Part shown: piece after piece, positions 1-8,483 of the stretch
Position numbering within the stretch: the first letter of the stretch is position 1
Layout: each line of letters opens with the position of its first letter
Origin: Microbacterium luteolum
GTDB taxonomy: Bacteria > Actinomycetota > Actinomycetes > Actinomycetales > Microbacteriaceae
Direction of reading: 5' to 3'
Assembly: GCF_039533965.1 (NCBI RefSeq)
Contig: NZ_BAAAUN010000001.1
Location: forward strand, 1,586,950-1,650,949
Length of the DNA stretch: 64,000 bases
Position numbers and translations under genes: made by a program
The notes under the pieces: generated by a model
What the model saw: the letters and a program-made list of their open reading frames with translations, nothing else
What the model was told of the DNA's origin: nothing
The model's database searches: none

Positions 1-217
1 ACTCCTCGAGCGCGTCGATCGAGGCGAAGTCGGCGACCAGGGTCACATCCCAGTTCGCGTCGGGGTACGCCATGTTGGCGCCGGCGGAGATCGACAGCAG
101 CTGCGGCACCACGCCGTCGAGGGCGTTGAGGCGACGGGCGACCTCGGCCGCCTGCGCGCTGCGCTCTGCGGCATCCTCGGCCGCGAGCTTCCAGGTCACC
201 ACATGGCGGACGGTCAT
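1..217 (-). CDS. Dabb-family (stress-responsive A/B barrel) protein, partial
   Basis: The gene runs off the left edge, so only the N-terminal 72 residues are present. It starts MTVRHVVTWKLA and continues with a hydrophilic helix and the stretch NMAYPDANWDVTLVADF, which is the usual pattern of the small dimeric alpha-beta barrel (Dabb) family. The biochemical role of such proteins is usually unknown. The ATG overlaps the stop of the upstream glutaredoxin-like gene by ATGA, so the three genes 1-809 look like one translationally coupled operon. The family call rests on pattern only. Confidence 0.75.
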   Translation of the reverse strand, partial: MTVRHVVTWKLAAEDAAERSAQAAEVARRLNALDGVVPQLLSISAGANMAYPDANWDVTLVADFASIDALEE

Positions 218-510
218 CTCGACTCCTTCTGATCGCTGAGCGCGACGGCGCGGACGGACTCTTCGAGCGCGAGGCGCAGCCGGTCGGGCGACACCCGCCA
301 GTGCGCGTGGAGTTCTCCGTCGATGAGCACCACCGGGATCTTCTCCCACCACAGCTCGTACAGGGCCGGGTCGTCCGTGATGGAGACCTCGGCGATCTCG
401 ATCTGCTCCGCCGCGGCATCCGGCAGCTCGGCGACGACGGCGTCGATCACCTCGGAGGCGACATCGCAGAGGTGGCAGTCGGGCTTGCCGATCAGGGTCA
501 GCGTGGTCAC
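214..510 (-). CDS. Glutaredoxin-like thiol protein (DUF836 type)
   Basis: A 98-residue protein starting at GTG 510, which overlaps the rhodanese stop by GTGA. A thioredoxin fold is indicated by the N-terminal strand TLTLIGKPDCHLC with a CxxC pair at Cys12 and Cys15, and by the later cis-Pro region KIPVVLIDG. Length and motif fit the small glutaredoxin-like DUF836 proteins, which are presumed cytosolic thiol-disulfide proteins. The open frame continues far upstream into the rhodanese gene in another frame; that extension has no homology-like features and is not part of the gene. Confidence 0.85.
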   Translation of the reverse strand: MTTLTLIGKPDCHLCDVASEVIDAVVAELPDAAAEQIEIAEVSITDDPALYELWWEKIPVVLIDGELHAHWRVSPDRLRLALEESVRAVALSDQKESR

Positions 511-809
511 GCCGACGGCACCTCGACCTCGCGACCCTGGGCGATCCATTCCCCGGTGCCGCCCTCGACGTTCGTCACGTCGTAGCCGCGCGCCTCGAGC
601 GCCTCGACGACTCGAGCCGAACGACCGCCCATCTGGCAGATCACGTCGAATGCCTCGCCGGGCAGCTCTTCCAGGCGGTTGCCGATCTCGGACATCGGGA
701 TGTTGACCGCACCGGGCACGTGGCCCGCCGCGAACTCGTCCTTCTCGCGCACGTCGACGAGCGGCGTGGTGGAGCGCTCGGCGAGCTCGGTGACGGTGAT
801 CGACTTCAT
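507..809 (-). CDS. Single-domain rhodanese-like protein
   Basis: A 100-residue protein consisting of one rhodanese domain. Typical landmarks are PLVDVREKDEFAAGHVPGA near residues 16-34 and the active-site loop CQMGGRS with Cys58, the residue that would carry a persulfide. The ATG at 809 is chosen over one 39 bp upstream because AGAGGA sits just before it. It is the first gene of a coupled rhodanese/glutaredoxin/Dabb operon, which suggests a role in thiol or sulfur-transfer chemistry, but no substrate can be inferred. Confidence 0.88.
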   Translation of the reverse strand: MKSITVTELAERSTTPLVDVREKDEFAAGHVPGAVNIPMSEIGNRLEELPGEAFDVICQMGGRSARVVEALEARGYDVTNVEGGTGEWIAQGREVEVPSA

Positions 810-838
810 GACGTCCTCTCGACGGTGCAGACATGCGG

Positions 839-874
839 GCAGAGACACAAAGCGCCCGTCCGAAGACAGGCGCT
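839..874 (-). terminator. Rho-independent-type terminator after bS22
   Basis: Positions 851-874 form a 10-bp stem with one mismatch closed by a UUCG tetraloop when read on the minus strand. The stem is followed by TTTGTGTCT. It lies just after the bS22 stop and before the rhodanese gene, so it probably ends the bS22 transcript. Confidence 0.7.
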
Positions 875-887
875 CGTGTCTGGCCGC

Positions 888-986
888 TTACTTCTTGTTG
901 CGGCGCTGGTGGCGAGTCTTACGAAGCAGCTTGCGGTGCTTCTTCTTCGCCATGCGCTTGCGGCGCTTCTTGATGACAGAACCCAC
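888..986 (-). CDS. 30S ribosomal protein bS22 (AURKAIP1/COX24 domain)
   Basis: A 32-residue, extremely basic protein, MGSVIKKRRKRMAKKKHRK and onward, ending QRRNKK. It matches the small actinobacterial ribosomal protein bS22 in length and sequence pattern; in mycobacterial ribosomes this protein sits in the small subunit. The start is GTG at 986, with AGG-type ribosome-binding sequence upstream. A likely promoter -10 (TAGACT) lies at 1067-1072 on the minus strand, giving a leader of about 75 nt. A UUCG hairpin terminator follows directly. Confidence 0.93.
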   Translation of the reverse strand: MGSVIKKRRKRMAKKKHRKLLRKTRHQRRNKK

Positions 987-1101
987 GGAAACCTCACTAA
1001 GTCAGCGGCTGGGCGTCGCGCAAAATCGGACGCCCGGGTAACGGGCACGAAAAAATGCCTCGGATCAGTCTAGCAAACCCGAGCGGGCTCTCTGTGCGGT
1101 C

Positions 1102-1587
1102 TCAGTCCGGGACCTCGTCCGAGACCAGGAACCGCCACACCAGAGCGTGTCCGAGAGCGACCAGCGCGATGAGGAGCAGCGCCTCGACCTGGATACCGGT
1201 GAGGCCGAGAGGTGTCACGAGCTGAGGCGCGACGCCGATGACGGCGATCGCCGCGTACACGACCACGGACCCGATCTGCGTCCAGCGGATCGCCGCGGAA
1301 GTGCCGTCGCGACCGGCCTGCGCGACCAGGCGGACCATGGATGCCCCGCCGACGACGGCGACGACCACGAACGACATGCGCCACAGCAGGGGGTTCTCGG
1401 TGCCCCCGACCTGCGCGAACAGGCCCATCAGGGCCGGGAGAAGGAAGGAGAGATAGACGCCGCCGATCGTGCGCCGCATCGCGGGGTCGGCTGTCCAGTC
1501 GCGTCGGGCACGGACGACATTCCACCAGAGCCCCGTGAGTGTGAAGCACGTGGTGGAGAAGAGGGCGTAGAACGTGCTGACATCCAC
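1102..1587 (-). CDS. Small integral membrane protein, function unknown
   Basis: A 161-residue protein with about four hydrophobic segments (roughly residues 5-22, 44-62, 70-90 and 105-155). It starts MDVSTFYALFST. No catalytic or transport motif is visible and I do not recognise a family with confidence. It sits between the HTH gene and bS22 on the same strand, 20 bp from the former. Confidence 0.7.
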   Translation of the reverse strand: MDVSTFYALFSTTCFTLTGLWWNVVRARRDWTADPAMRRTIGGVYLSFLLPALMGLFAQVGGTENPLLWRMSFVVVAVVGGASMVRLVAQAGRDGTSAAIRWTQIGSVVVYAAIAVIGVAPQLVTPLGLTGIQVEALLLIALVALGHALVWRFLVSDEVPD

Positions 1588-1606
1588 GGCATCCTCTCCT
1601 CAGTCG

Positions 1607-1798
1607 TCAGCCGACGTCGGCGATGGGTCGCTGCAGCGCGTCTGCGACGGCGGACTCGGGCACGCGGTAGCTGCGGCCGAAGCGGATGGCGGGCAGCTCG
1701 CCCGCGTGGACGAGCCGATACACGGTCATCTTCGACACGCGCATGAGCTCGGCGACCTCGGCCACTGTGAGGAACCGGACGTCAGGTACTTCGGGCAT
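1607..1798 (-). CDS. Small HTH DNA-binding protein (excisionase/BldC-like)
   Basis: A 63-residue protein that is almost only a winged MerR/excisionase-type helix-turn-helix: LTVAEVAELMRVSKMTVYRL is followed by HAGELPAIRFGRSYRVPESAV. ATG 1798 is preferred over one 27 bp upstream because AAGGGG lies about 9 bp before it. Stand-alone proteins of this kind are DNA-binding regulators. In many actinobacteria a similar small HTH gene lies between proC and bS22 (Rv0500A in M. tuberculosis); here proC is about 7 kb away. Confidence 0.85.
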   Translation of the reverse strand: MPEVPDVRFLTVAEVAELMRVSKMTVYRLVHAGELPAIRFGRSYRVPESAVADALQRPIADVG

Positions 1799-1873
1799 CC
1801 CACGTACCCCTTTCTCGATGTGCACACTCTATGGGGTGGGTGGGACACCTGTAAACCCATGTGGCTCGTGTGA

Positions 1874-2806
1874 TCAGTGAGGTGCGGCGACCGTCGCGAA
1901 CGCGCGGACGGGAAATGTGCCGAAGCCGCGCACCGCGGGAGGTGCCGCGGTGAACCGGGCGCCCCGCGGCGGCACCGCGTCGAGCCCGGTCAGATGCTCG
2001 ACGACGTGAACCCCGGCGGCGAGCAGGATGCTGTGCGCCGGCCTCTCCCCTCCGCTCTCGGTGTCGTCGATGTTGAGCGCATCGATGCCGACGAGCCGCA
2101 CGCCCGCGTCGACCAGGAAACGGGCCCCATCCTCGGTGAGGAACGGCGAGCCGACGCCGTACGCCGGCGTCCCGAAGTGCCGGTCCCAGCCGGTGTCGAG
2201 CAGCACGGCGGCGCCGCGGAGGTCGCGATCCGCGAGAGTGATCGCCGCGATGCCGCGCCGCTCGGCGGTCCAAGCATCCCGCAGATGGAAGACCTCGGCC
2301 GGCAGATCGACGAGGGTGTCGAGGTCGAGCGATGCCAGGTCACCGCCGTCCGCGTAGCGGTGGAACGGCGAGTCGATATAGGTGCCGGTGTTCCCGATCA
2401 TGGTGATGATGTCCATCGCGAACTCGGTGCCCGGCGCGTACCTGGCTCGCGAGTCCTCGCGCGTGAGATGCGACGTGATGGTGGGCGCCGGAAGGCCGGG
2501 GTAGGTGACCAGCCCCGCCTCGATCGGGTGGCTGAGATCGATGACGCGCCTCGCGGCGGGGGCGTCGATGTCGCCCTGTGCGTCGACACCTCGACTGCCG
2601 CGATGCGTCTCGGCGACGATCAGGAGGTCGCGGATCGTGACCTCGCTGACGAGCGCCAGGCCCAGGTGCGCCACCAGAAGCGCGCCCACCTGATCCGACG
2701 TCATCTCCTCGCGCGGCACGTCGAGACGGAAACCCTCACCCTGCATGCCGCCGCCGTTGGCGAAGGCGATCGCGAAGTCGAAATGCGCTCTGAAGTCGGT
2801 CGTCAT
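1874..2806 (-). CDS. Cyclase-family (kynurenine formamidase-like) protein with N-terminal extension
   Basis: A 310-residue protein. Residues about 85-310 show the cyclase/KynB fold: VIDLSHPIEAGLVTYPG near residue 89 and NTGTYIDSPFHRYADGG as the metal-site segment. Canonical members read HxGTHxDxPxH there; in this protein the first His is Asn and the second is Tyr, while Asp and the last His remain, so the Zn/Mn site may be altered. The first 80 residues (FAIAFANGGGMQGEGFRLDV and on) form an additional small domain of unknown role. Substrate unknown. The start ATG 2806 follows a run of G residues. Confidence 0.75.
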   Translation of the reverse strand: MTTDFRAHFDFAIAFANGGGMQGEGFRLDVPREEMTSDQVGALLVAHLGLALVSEVTIRDLLIVAETHRGSRGVDAQGDIDAPAARRVIDLSHPIEAGLVTYPGLPAPTITSHLTREDSRARYAPGTEFAMDIITMIGNTGTYIDSPFHRYADGGDLASLDLDTLVDLPAEVFHLRDAWTAERRGIAAITLADRDLRGAAVLLDTGWDRHFGTPAYGVGSPFLTEDGARFLVDAGVRLVGIDALNIDDTESGGERPAHSILLAAGVHVVEHLTGLDAVPPRGARFTAAPPAVRGFGTFPVRAFATVAAPH

Positions 2807-2845
2807 CCCCCCATCTTGCAGGCGACTCGGCGCCCGAGGCGCGTG

Positions 2846-3778
2846 TCAGCCGATCTTCTTCGCCTTCGCGAGTCGCTCTCCGGCCTCGCGCAGGGTCTGT
2901 CGCTCGATCTTGCGCGCCGTGCGCAGCATCTTCTCGGCTTCGCGGACGGCCTTCTGCGCCTCACGGAGCCGGCGGTCGCCGGCGAGTTCGGCCGGGTCCA
3001 GGGCGACCCACTCCCCCGCGGGATCACGCGGTTCGCCACGATCGAGCGTCGAGATGTAGGCGGCGACACCGTCGAGCATCCGTTCCACGCCGAACCGGAA
3101 GGGGTCGGCCGGGGAGAGGAACACGTCCTCCTCGATCGCGCGGCGAAGAGCCGGGAACTCGTCGGCGGTGATCACGCGGTCGTAGAGCGTCGCCTCGCGC
3201 ACGGCGACCTCTTCGGGGGTGAGCCCGGAGCCGCGGGACTGCGCGGTGTAGCCGGCCTGGACGATCCCGCACCACCGCGCGTCGCCGGTCACCGCCAGCG
3301 CGACGGAGATCCGCTCATCGGCGCTGAGAGGCGTGCTCTCGAGCGCGGCGAGCGATGCGTCCAGCCACGCGGAGCTGTTCGGCGTGATCGGCGACCCCGT
3401 GATCGGCACGGACAGCATCCAGGGATGCCGGAGATACAGGAGCACCTGCTCCTCGTAGAGGGCGAGCAGCCGATCCCGCCAGCCGTCGGCTTCGAGGTGG
3501 CTCTCCGGCGGCAGCCCGGTCGCCTGCTCCTGCATCAGCAGCAGCAGGTCGTCCTTCGCACTCACGTAGCGGTAGAGCGACATCGGCGTGAAGCCGAGCT
3601 TGGCGGCGACGGCGGCCATCGAGACGGCGCCGATGCCCTCGGCGTCCGCCAGTTCCACGGCCGCATCGACGATCTTCTCGACGCTCATCTCGCGCTTGGG
3701 CCCCCGCTGCGGATCGGCGGCCACGCCCCAGGCGAGCGCGATCCCCCGCGGCAGCTCCGGCGGCTCGGTCTCAGTCAT
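2846..3778 (-). CDS. TetR/AcrR-family transcriptional regulator
   Basis: A 310-residue regulator. The HTH is at about residues 33-80 (IVDAAVELADAEGIGAVSM, then AAKLGFTPMSLYRYVSAKDD). The following helical part resembles the TetR_C ligand domain, and a basic coiled-coil-like tail covers residues about 265-310. The gene is leaderless by sequence: TAGGAT lies 6 bp upstream of ATG 3778. It faces the ABC exporter at 3881, and a perfect palindrome lies between them, so it most likely represses the exporter and itself. Confidence 0.88.
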   Translation of the reverse strand: MTETEPPELPRGIALAWGVAADPQRGPKREMSVEKIVDAAVELADAEGIGAVSMAAVAAKLGFTPMSLYRYVSAKDDLLLLMQEQATGLPPESHLEADGWRDRLLALYEEQVLLYLRHPWMLSVPITGSPITPNSSAWLDASLAALESTPLSADERISVALAVTGDARWCGIVQAGYTAQSRGSGLTPEEVAVREATLYDRVITADEFPALRRAIEEDVFLSPADPFRFGVERMLDGVAAYISTLDRGEPRDPAGEWVALDPAELAGDRRLREAQKAVREAEKMLRTARKIERQTLREAGERLAKAKKIG

Positions 3779-3793
3779 GCGCTCATCCTACTT

Positions 3794-3812
3794 CTGTTTA
3801 TTTGATAAACAG
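3794..3812. promoter_or_regulatory. Candidate TetR operator
   Basis: A perfect inverted repeat CTGTTTA-N5-TAAACAG lies in the divergent gap, just upstream of the TetR -10 element (3785-3790). Two further direct copies of TACACAGTT follow at about 3826 and 3845. Position and symmetry fit a TetR-family operator controlling both directions. Confidence 0.6.
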
Positions 3813-3880
3813 TGTGTTACGGTCATACACAGTTGTTTCGGACGTACACAGTTTTTCCCCTACACAGAGAGGACCGAACG

Positions 3881-4768
3881 ATGCACACAGCCATCGCAGT
3901 GCAGGGTCTCCGCAAGGCCTTCCGGGGCAGGGTCGTCGTCGACGACCTGGACTTCACCGTCGCGCGCGGAGAGGTCTTCGCCCTGCTCGGGCCGAACGGC
4001 GCCGGCAAGACCACGACGATCAACATCCTCACCACGCTCACCGCCGCCGACGCCGGCAAGGCCGAGGTGGCCGGATGGGACGTGCGCACGCAGAGCGCCG
4101 AGGTCCAGCGCAGGATCAGTCTCACCGGCCAGTCCGCCGCGATCGACGACGCTCTGACCGCCACCGAGAACGTCGTCATGTTCGCCCGCTTGTCGGGTCT
4201 CGGCCGGGCGGAGTCGAAGCGACGCGCTGCCGACCTCATCGCCCAGTTCGACCTGACGGATGCCGCGGCAAGGATCGTGCGGACGTTCTCGGGCGGCATG
4301 CGTCGCCGGCTCGACCTCGCGCTCAGCTTCGTCGTGACACCCGAGGTGCTGTTCCTCGATGAGCCGACGACCGGCCTCGACACGAGCAGCCGCCGCGACC
4401 TCTGGGACATCATCCGCCAGCTCGCGAGCGCCGGCACGACGGTCTTCCTCACCACGCAGTATCTGGAAGAGGCCGATCAGCTCGCGGACCGGGTCGCCGT
4501 GCTCCATGACGGGAAGATCGCAGCCCTCGGCACTCCGGCGGAGCTGAAGTCCCGCATCGGCGGCGACACCATGGAGCTGCACGACTCCCGCGGCGAGCTC
4601 CGCCGCGAGATCCCCACCGACGGATCGATCCCCGACCTCCGTCGTGCCCTCGACCTGCTCGACGAGGAGGGCGCGGACGGCATCGTCACTCTGCGTCGTC
4701 CGACACTCGACGACGTGTTCCTCGCCGTCACCTCACCCGCTGCTCGCACCTCGAAGGAGCTCGCATGA
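3881..4768 (+). CDS. DrrA-type ABC transporter ATP-binding protein
   Basis: A 295-residue ATPase with Walker A GPNGAGKT at residues 37-44, signature FSGGMRRRLDLALS near residue 130 and Walker B VLFLDEPTTGLD near 155. The C-terminal tail with ...RRPTLDDVFLAVTS is typical of the DrrA (daunorubicin resistance) class, which pairs with one DrrB permease in drug or lipid export. ATG 3881 is chosen for GAGAGG 8 bp upstream. It overlaps the permease gene by ATGA and is probably controlled by the divergent TetR protein. Confidence 0.9.
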   Translation: MHTAIAVQGLRKAFRGRVVVDDLDFTVARGEVFALLGPNGAGKTTTINILTTLTAADAGKAEVAGWDVRTQSAEVQRRISLTGQSAAIDDALTATENVVMFARLSGLGRAESKRRAADLIAQFDLTDAAARIVRTFSGGMRRRLDLALSFVVTPEVLFLDEPTTGLDTSSRRDLWDIIRQLASAGTTVFLTTQYLEEADQLADRVAVLHDGKIAALGTPAELKSRIGGDTMELHDSRGELRREIPTDGSIPDLRRALDLLDEEGADGIVTLRRPTLDDVFLAVTSPAARTSKELA

Positions 4769-5592
4769 ACATCGCCATCGCCGCGCCCCGCGCCACGGCA
4801 TCCGTCCCCCCGCTCCCCGCGCCGCGGCCTCGCCTGCGCGGACTCACGGCCGAGGCCGTGTTCGTCGGCCGCAGCCTGCGTCACTCCCTGCGCGACGGCG
4901 AATCGCTGCTGATGGCGATCATGCTCCCGATCATGCTCATGCTCATGTTCACGTGGGTGTTCGGCGGAGCGATCGATCCCTCCGGCGCCTACGTCGACTA
5001 CGTGGTCCCGGGGATCATCCTCACCTGCGCCGGCTTCGGCGCGTCGTCGACAGCCGTGTATGTCGCGAACGACATGCGCACCGGGATCATCGACCGCTTC
5101 CGCACGATGCCGCTGCGCGCCGGAGCTGTGCTCACCGGGCATGTCGTCGCCAGCGTGCTGCGCAACCTCATCGCAACGGCGATCGTGATCGGCGTCGGCA
5201 TCCTCGTCGGCTTCCGGCCGAGCGCGACGCTGCTGGAGTGGATCGCCCTGACAGGTCTGATCGCGCTCTACATCCTGGCGATCACGTACCTGTTCGCCGC
5301 GATCGGTCTCGCCGCGGGCAGCCCCGAGGGGGCCAACGGCTACGGCTTCGTCCTGCTGTTCCTGCCGTACCTCTCCAGCGCCTTCGTCCCCGTGGCCAGC
5401 ATGCCCGCGTGGTTGCAGCCCGTCGCCGCCAACCAGCCGATCACGCCTATCGTCGAGACCATCCGCGGACTGCTGACCGACGCGCCGCTGCACGACGAGC
5501 CGTGGTGGGCGATCGGCTGGTGCCTGCTCATCCTCCTGATCGCGGTGATGTGGGGCGCATGGCTCTTCCGCCGCAAGGCCGCTCGCCGATGA
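4765..5592 (+). CDS. DrrB-type ABC transporter permease
   Basis: A 275-residue ABC-2 family membrane protein with six hydrophobic segments; MAIMLPIMLMLMFTWVFGG (about 50-70) is the first. The conserved ABC-2 stretch NDMRTGIIDRFRTMPL follows at about 110-125. It is translationally coupled to the ATPase (ATGA) and should form the export channel with it. The transported compound is unknown. Confidence 0.9.
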   Translation: MNIAIAAPRATASVPPLPAPRPRLRGLTAEAVFVGRSLRHSLRDGESLLMAIMLPIMLMLMFTWVFGGAIDPSGAYVDYVVPGIILTCAGFGASSTAVYVANDMRTGIIDRFRTMPLRAGAVLTGHVVASVLRNLIATAIVIGVGILVGFRPSATLLEWIALTGLIALYILAITYLFAAIGLAAGSPEGANGYGFVLLFLPYLSSAFVPVASMPAWLQPVAANQPITPIVETIRGLLTDAPLHDEPWWAIGWCLLILLIAVMWGAWLFRRKAARR

Positions 5593-5709
5593 CACCGGGA
5601 ACCGCGGAGGACGGACGGAGTCCCAGCTGAGGCATAGCTGTTGCGGGCCTTCCACCCAGCCAGACCTGCGATGGTGACGGCAGGACTTGTGCCGGCACCG
5701 CCGAGTCCA

Positions 5710-5766
5710 CGCGGGCTGGGGCCCGCGGATCGCCCCTGATGACATGCCCCCCTGTCATCGGGGGCG
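5710..5766. terminator. Tandem hairpins between convergent genes
   Basis: Two adjacent stems occur here: CGCGGGC/GCCCGCG with a 4-nt loop at 5710-5727, and a 14-bp stem with one G-T pair at 5731-5766. They lie between the end of the permease gene (5592) and the convergent end of the ArsR gene (5809). There is no T-run on either side, so this is a bidirectional structure that could stop transcription only with help. I see no gene in 5593-5808. Confidence 0.45.
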
Positions 5767-5808
5767 AGTCATGTCCGGAGCGGAATGCGACCGCCCGAGC
5801 GGATGCCG

Positions 5809-6225
5809 TCAGGCGCCGAAGCGCTTGAGCGCAGACGTCACGACATGCTTGGCGGATGCCGCGGCGCGGCCGACCACCTCGGCCGCGTGGGCGGCGCTGT
5901 CGGTCAGCGGGATGACGGGGTAGTCGATGTCGGGCGCATCGTCGCCGTACGCGTCCACGAGGAAAGGCACCAGCCAGTCGTCGACGACCTCGAGCGGCTC
6001 GACGGAGAGGCTGTAGAAGCGGCGCTGCCCGTCTTCGCGCACCGAGACCAGCTCGGCGTCGCGCAGGACCTTGAGGTGCTTCGACACCGTGGGCTGACTG
6101 ATGCCGAGGTCGGCGACGATGTGGCTCACGCTCGTGCCCGACTCGCCTTCGGCCGTGCGTCGCAGCAGGAGCTGGAGGATGTCGCGCCTCGTACCGTCTG
6201 CGATCACGTCGAAGATGTCCGTCAT
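5809..6225 (-). CDS. ArsR-family transcriptional regulator
   Basis: A 138-residue protein with an ArsR winged helix at residues about 3-90: IADGTRRDILQLLL, then the recognition part GISQPTVSKHLKVLRDAELV and the wing REDGQRRFYSL. No Cys or His cluster is present, so it is not an obvious metal sensor. The start ATG 6225 is supported by the TACCCT -10 hexamer exactly 6 bp upstream (leaderless). It is divergent from the Trk genes and may regulate them, but this is inferred from position only. Confidence 0.85.
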   Translation of the reverse strand: MTDIFDVIADGTRRDILQLLLRRTAEGESGTSVSHIVADLGISQPTVSKHLKVLRDAELVSVREDGQRRFYSLSVEPLEVVDDWLVPFLVDAYGDDAPDIDYPVIPLTDSAAHAAEVVGRAAASAKHVVTSALKRFGA

Positions 6226-6328
6226 GAGATCAGGGTAGTCGTCCCCGGCACGGAGTACCATGACGAAGGCTCGGCGAAAGGCGCCGTGTGACCGCACAGC
6301 GGGCAGGCGCAGGACGAAGGGGGACGCG

Positions 6329-7759
6329 ATGTCGGGCATCGCTTCGGCGTCGTCTCCTCGCGAGCGCCTGGAAGGCGTCGCCGACTGGGTCAAGCACATC
6401 GTCACCTCGTCGCCGTCGCGCTTCGCGATCGTCGTCTTCGCTCTGCTCATCCTGGTGTTCACCGTGCTGCTGTCCCTGCCGATCGCCTCGGCGAGCGGCA
6501 CGGTCACCCCGTTGAGTGACGCCCTCTTCACCGCGGTCTCGACGATCTGCGTCACGGGCCTCGCGACCGTCGACATGGCGAACTACTGGTCACCGTTCGG
6601 CCACGTGGTCGTCTTCATCGGCGTCAACATCGGTGCGCTCGGGGTACTGACGCTCGCCTCGCTCATGGGCATGCTCATCTCCCGGCGCCTCGGACTGCGG
6701 GCCAAGCTGATGGCCGCCGGAGACACCAACCCTCTGCGCGCGCACGGCGGAGTCGTGAACGAGAGCCAGACCGTGCGCCTCGGCGAGGTCGGCCAACTGC
6801 TCACCACGGTCGCCGTGTCCGCGCTGATCATCGAAGCCTCCCTCGCTGCACTCCTCTACCCCGCGCTGGTGATGGCGAAGGTCGATCCCATCGCCGCCCT
6901 GTGGGAGGCGCCGTACTTCGCGGCGATGGCCTTCACCAACACGGGCTTCGCGCCGAACGACGGCGGTGTCGCGGTCTTCGCCGACGACTACCTCGTTCTC
7001 TTCCTGCTCATGGTGGGCGTGTTCCTGGGCAGCATCGGCTTCCCGGTCATCTACACGCTGGCCAAACACGTCTGGCACGTGAAGAAATGGTCTCTGCACA
7101 CGAAGCTCACCCTCGTGACGACCGTGCTGCTGTTCGTGCTCGGCGCCGCCGTGTTCCTCATCCTCGAGTACGCCAACCCGAAGACCTTCGGGTCGATGGA
7201 TGCCGCCGACACGACGTTCCAGGCCTTCTTCCTGTCGGCGATGACCCGTTCCGGCGGGTTCAACGTCATCGAGATGGACGACCTGAACGGGTCTTCGCTC
7301 CTGGCCGCCAGCATGCTCATGTTCGTCGGCGGCGGTTCGGCATCGACCGCCGGCGGTATCAAGGTCACGACGCTGGCCGTGCTGGCGATCGCCGTGTGGT
7401 CGGAGGCGAAGGGACGCCAGTCCGTCGAGGTCTTCGGCCGTCGCATCCCCAGCGATGTGCAGCGCGTCGCGCTCAGCGTCGTCGCGTGGGGAGCCACGAT
7501 CGTGGCCCTGTCGACCATCATCATCGCGCAGATCACGAAGGCCGACATCAGTCACGTGCTCTTCGATGTGATCTCGGCGTTCGGCACGGTCGGGCTGTCG
7601 ACCGGTCTCACGGCGGAGCTCCCCGATTCGGCGTCCTACGTGATGGCAGCGACCATCTTCATGGGGCGCGTTGGTACAGTGACTCTCGCCGCGGCAGTCG
7701 CCGCGACGTCGCGATCGCAGTATTACTCGCTGCCCGTGGAAAGGCCGATCGTTGGTTGA
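6329..7759 (+). CDS. TrkH/KtrB-family potassium uptake channel subunit
   Basis: A 476-residue membrane protein with the four pore-loop repeats of the TrkH/KtrB superfamily: CVTGL, TNTGF, RSGGF and TVGLS mark the four selectivity-filter segments. It moves potassium across the cytoplasmic membrane with the RCK subunit encoded next. ATG 6329 has AAGGGGG upstream. It overlaps the trkA-type gene by 8 bp. Confidence 0.93.
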   Translation: MSGIASASSPRERLEGVADWVKHIVTSSPSRFAIVVFALLILVFTVLLSLPIASASGTVTPLSDALFTAVSTICVTGLATVDMANYWSPFGHVVVFIGVNIGALGVLTLASLMGMLISRRLGLRAKLMAAGDTNPLRAHGGVVNESQTVRLGEVGQLLTTVAVSALIIEASLAALLYPALVMAKVDPIAALWEAPYFAAMAFTNTGFAPNDGGVAVFADDYLVLFLLMVGVFLGSIGFPVIYTLAKHVWHVKKWSLHTKLTLVTTVLLFVLGAAVFLILEYANPKTFGSMDAADTTFQAFFLSAMTRSGGFNVIEMDDLNGSSLLAASMLMFVGGGSASTAGGIKVTTLAVLAIAVWSEAKGRQSVEVFGRRIPSDVQRVALSVVAWGATIVALSTIIIAQITKADISHVLFDVISAFGTVGLSTGLTAELPDSASYVMAATIFMGRVGTVTLAAAVAATSRSQYYSLPVERPIVG

Positions 7760-8423
7760 AGTCCTCCGGGGCGACGCTCCCGTCCTCGTCATCGGTCTCG
7801 GTCGATTCGGCGCCGCGTGCGCTGGCGAGCTCGACCGGCTCGACCGCGAGGTGCTCGCGATCGACGACAACCTCGAGCTCGTGCAGAAGTGGTCGGACCG
7901 CGTCACGCACACCGTGCAGGCCGACGCGAAGAACATCGACGCGCTGCGGCAGATCGGCGCCGGCGACTTCCAGGTCGCCGTGGTCGCCGTGGGCTCGTCG
8001 ATCGAGGCATCCGTCCTCATCACCGCCAACCTCGTCGACCTCAAGGTGCCGCAGATCTGGGCCAAGGCCGTCTCGCAGTCGCACGGCAAGATCCTCGCCC
8101 GCGTCGGCGCGAACCACGTCATCTACCCTGAGCGCGAGGCCGGCGAGCGCGTCGCGCACCTCGTGAGCGGCCGGATGCTCGACTTCATCCGCTTCGACGA
8201 CGACTTCGTGCTGGCCAAGATGTACCCGCCGAAGTTCATCCGCGGCGTCGGACTCAACGAATCCGGCGTGCGCTCGAAGTACAAGGTGACCGTCGTCGGA
8301 GTGAAGAGCCCCGGCAAGCCGTTCCGCTACGCGGAGGCGAACACGATCGTCACTAACCACGACCTCATCATCGTGTCGGGAACCAACAGCGACATCGAAC
8401 GCTTCGCGGCCCTCGACCGCTGA
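7752..8423 (+). CDS. TrkA/KtrA-family RCK gating subunit
   Basis: A 223-residue cytosolic RCK protein: the Rossmann RCK_N domain begins with VIGLGRFG (residues 13-20) and the following strand ends in AIDDNLE, the acidic residues that contact the nucleotide ribose. RCK_C covers about residues 140-220. It binds nucleotides and gates the TrkH-type channel. The start is TTG 7752, inside the end of the trkH gene in another frame (TTGGTTGA), so the two are translationally coupled. Confidence 0.92.
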   Translation: MVEVLRGDAPVLVIGLGRFGAACAGELDRLDREVLAIDDNLELVQKWSDRVTHTVQADAKNIDALRQIGAGDFQVAVVAVGSSIEASVLITANLVDLKVPQIWAKAVSQSHGKILARVGANHVIYPEREAGERVAHLVSGRMLDFIRFDDDFVLAKMYPPKFIRGVGLNESGVRSKYKVTVVGVKSPGKPFRYAEANTIVTNHDLIIVSGTNSDIERFAALDR

Positions 8424-8483
8424 CCCGGCGTCCGGTCGCGCACACCGGACCCCGCGGCGCCTCGTCGATTCAGGCAATCATCG

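Noticed and set aside
5593..5808. Coding potential in the gap between the permease and ArsR genes
   Set aside because: Only hairpins seen; the open frames there are extensions of shadows.
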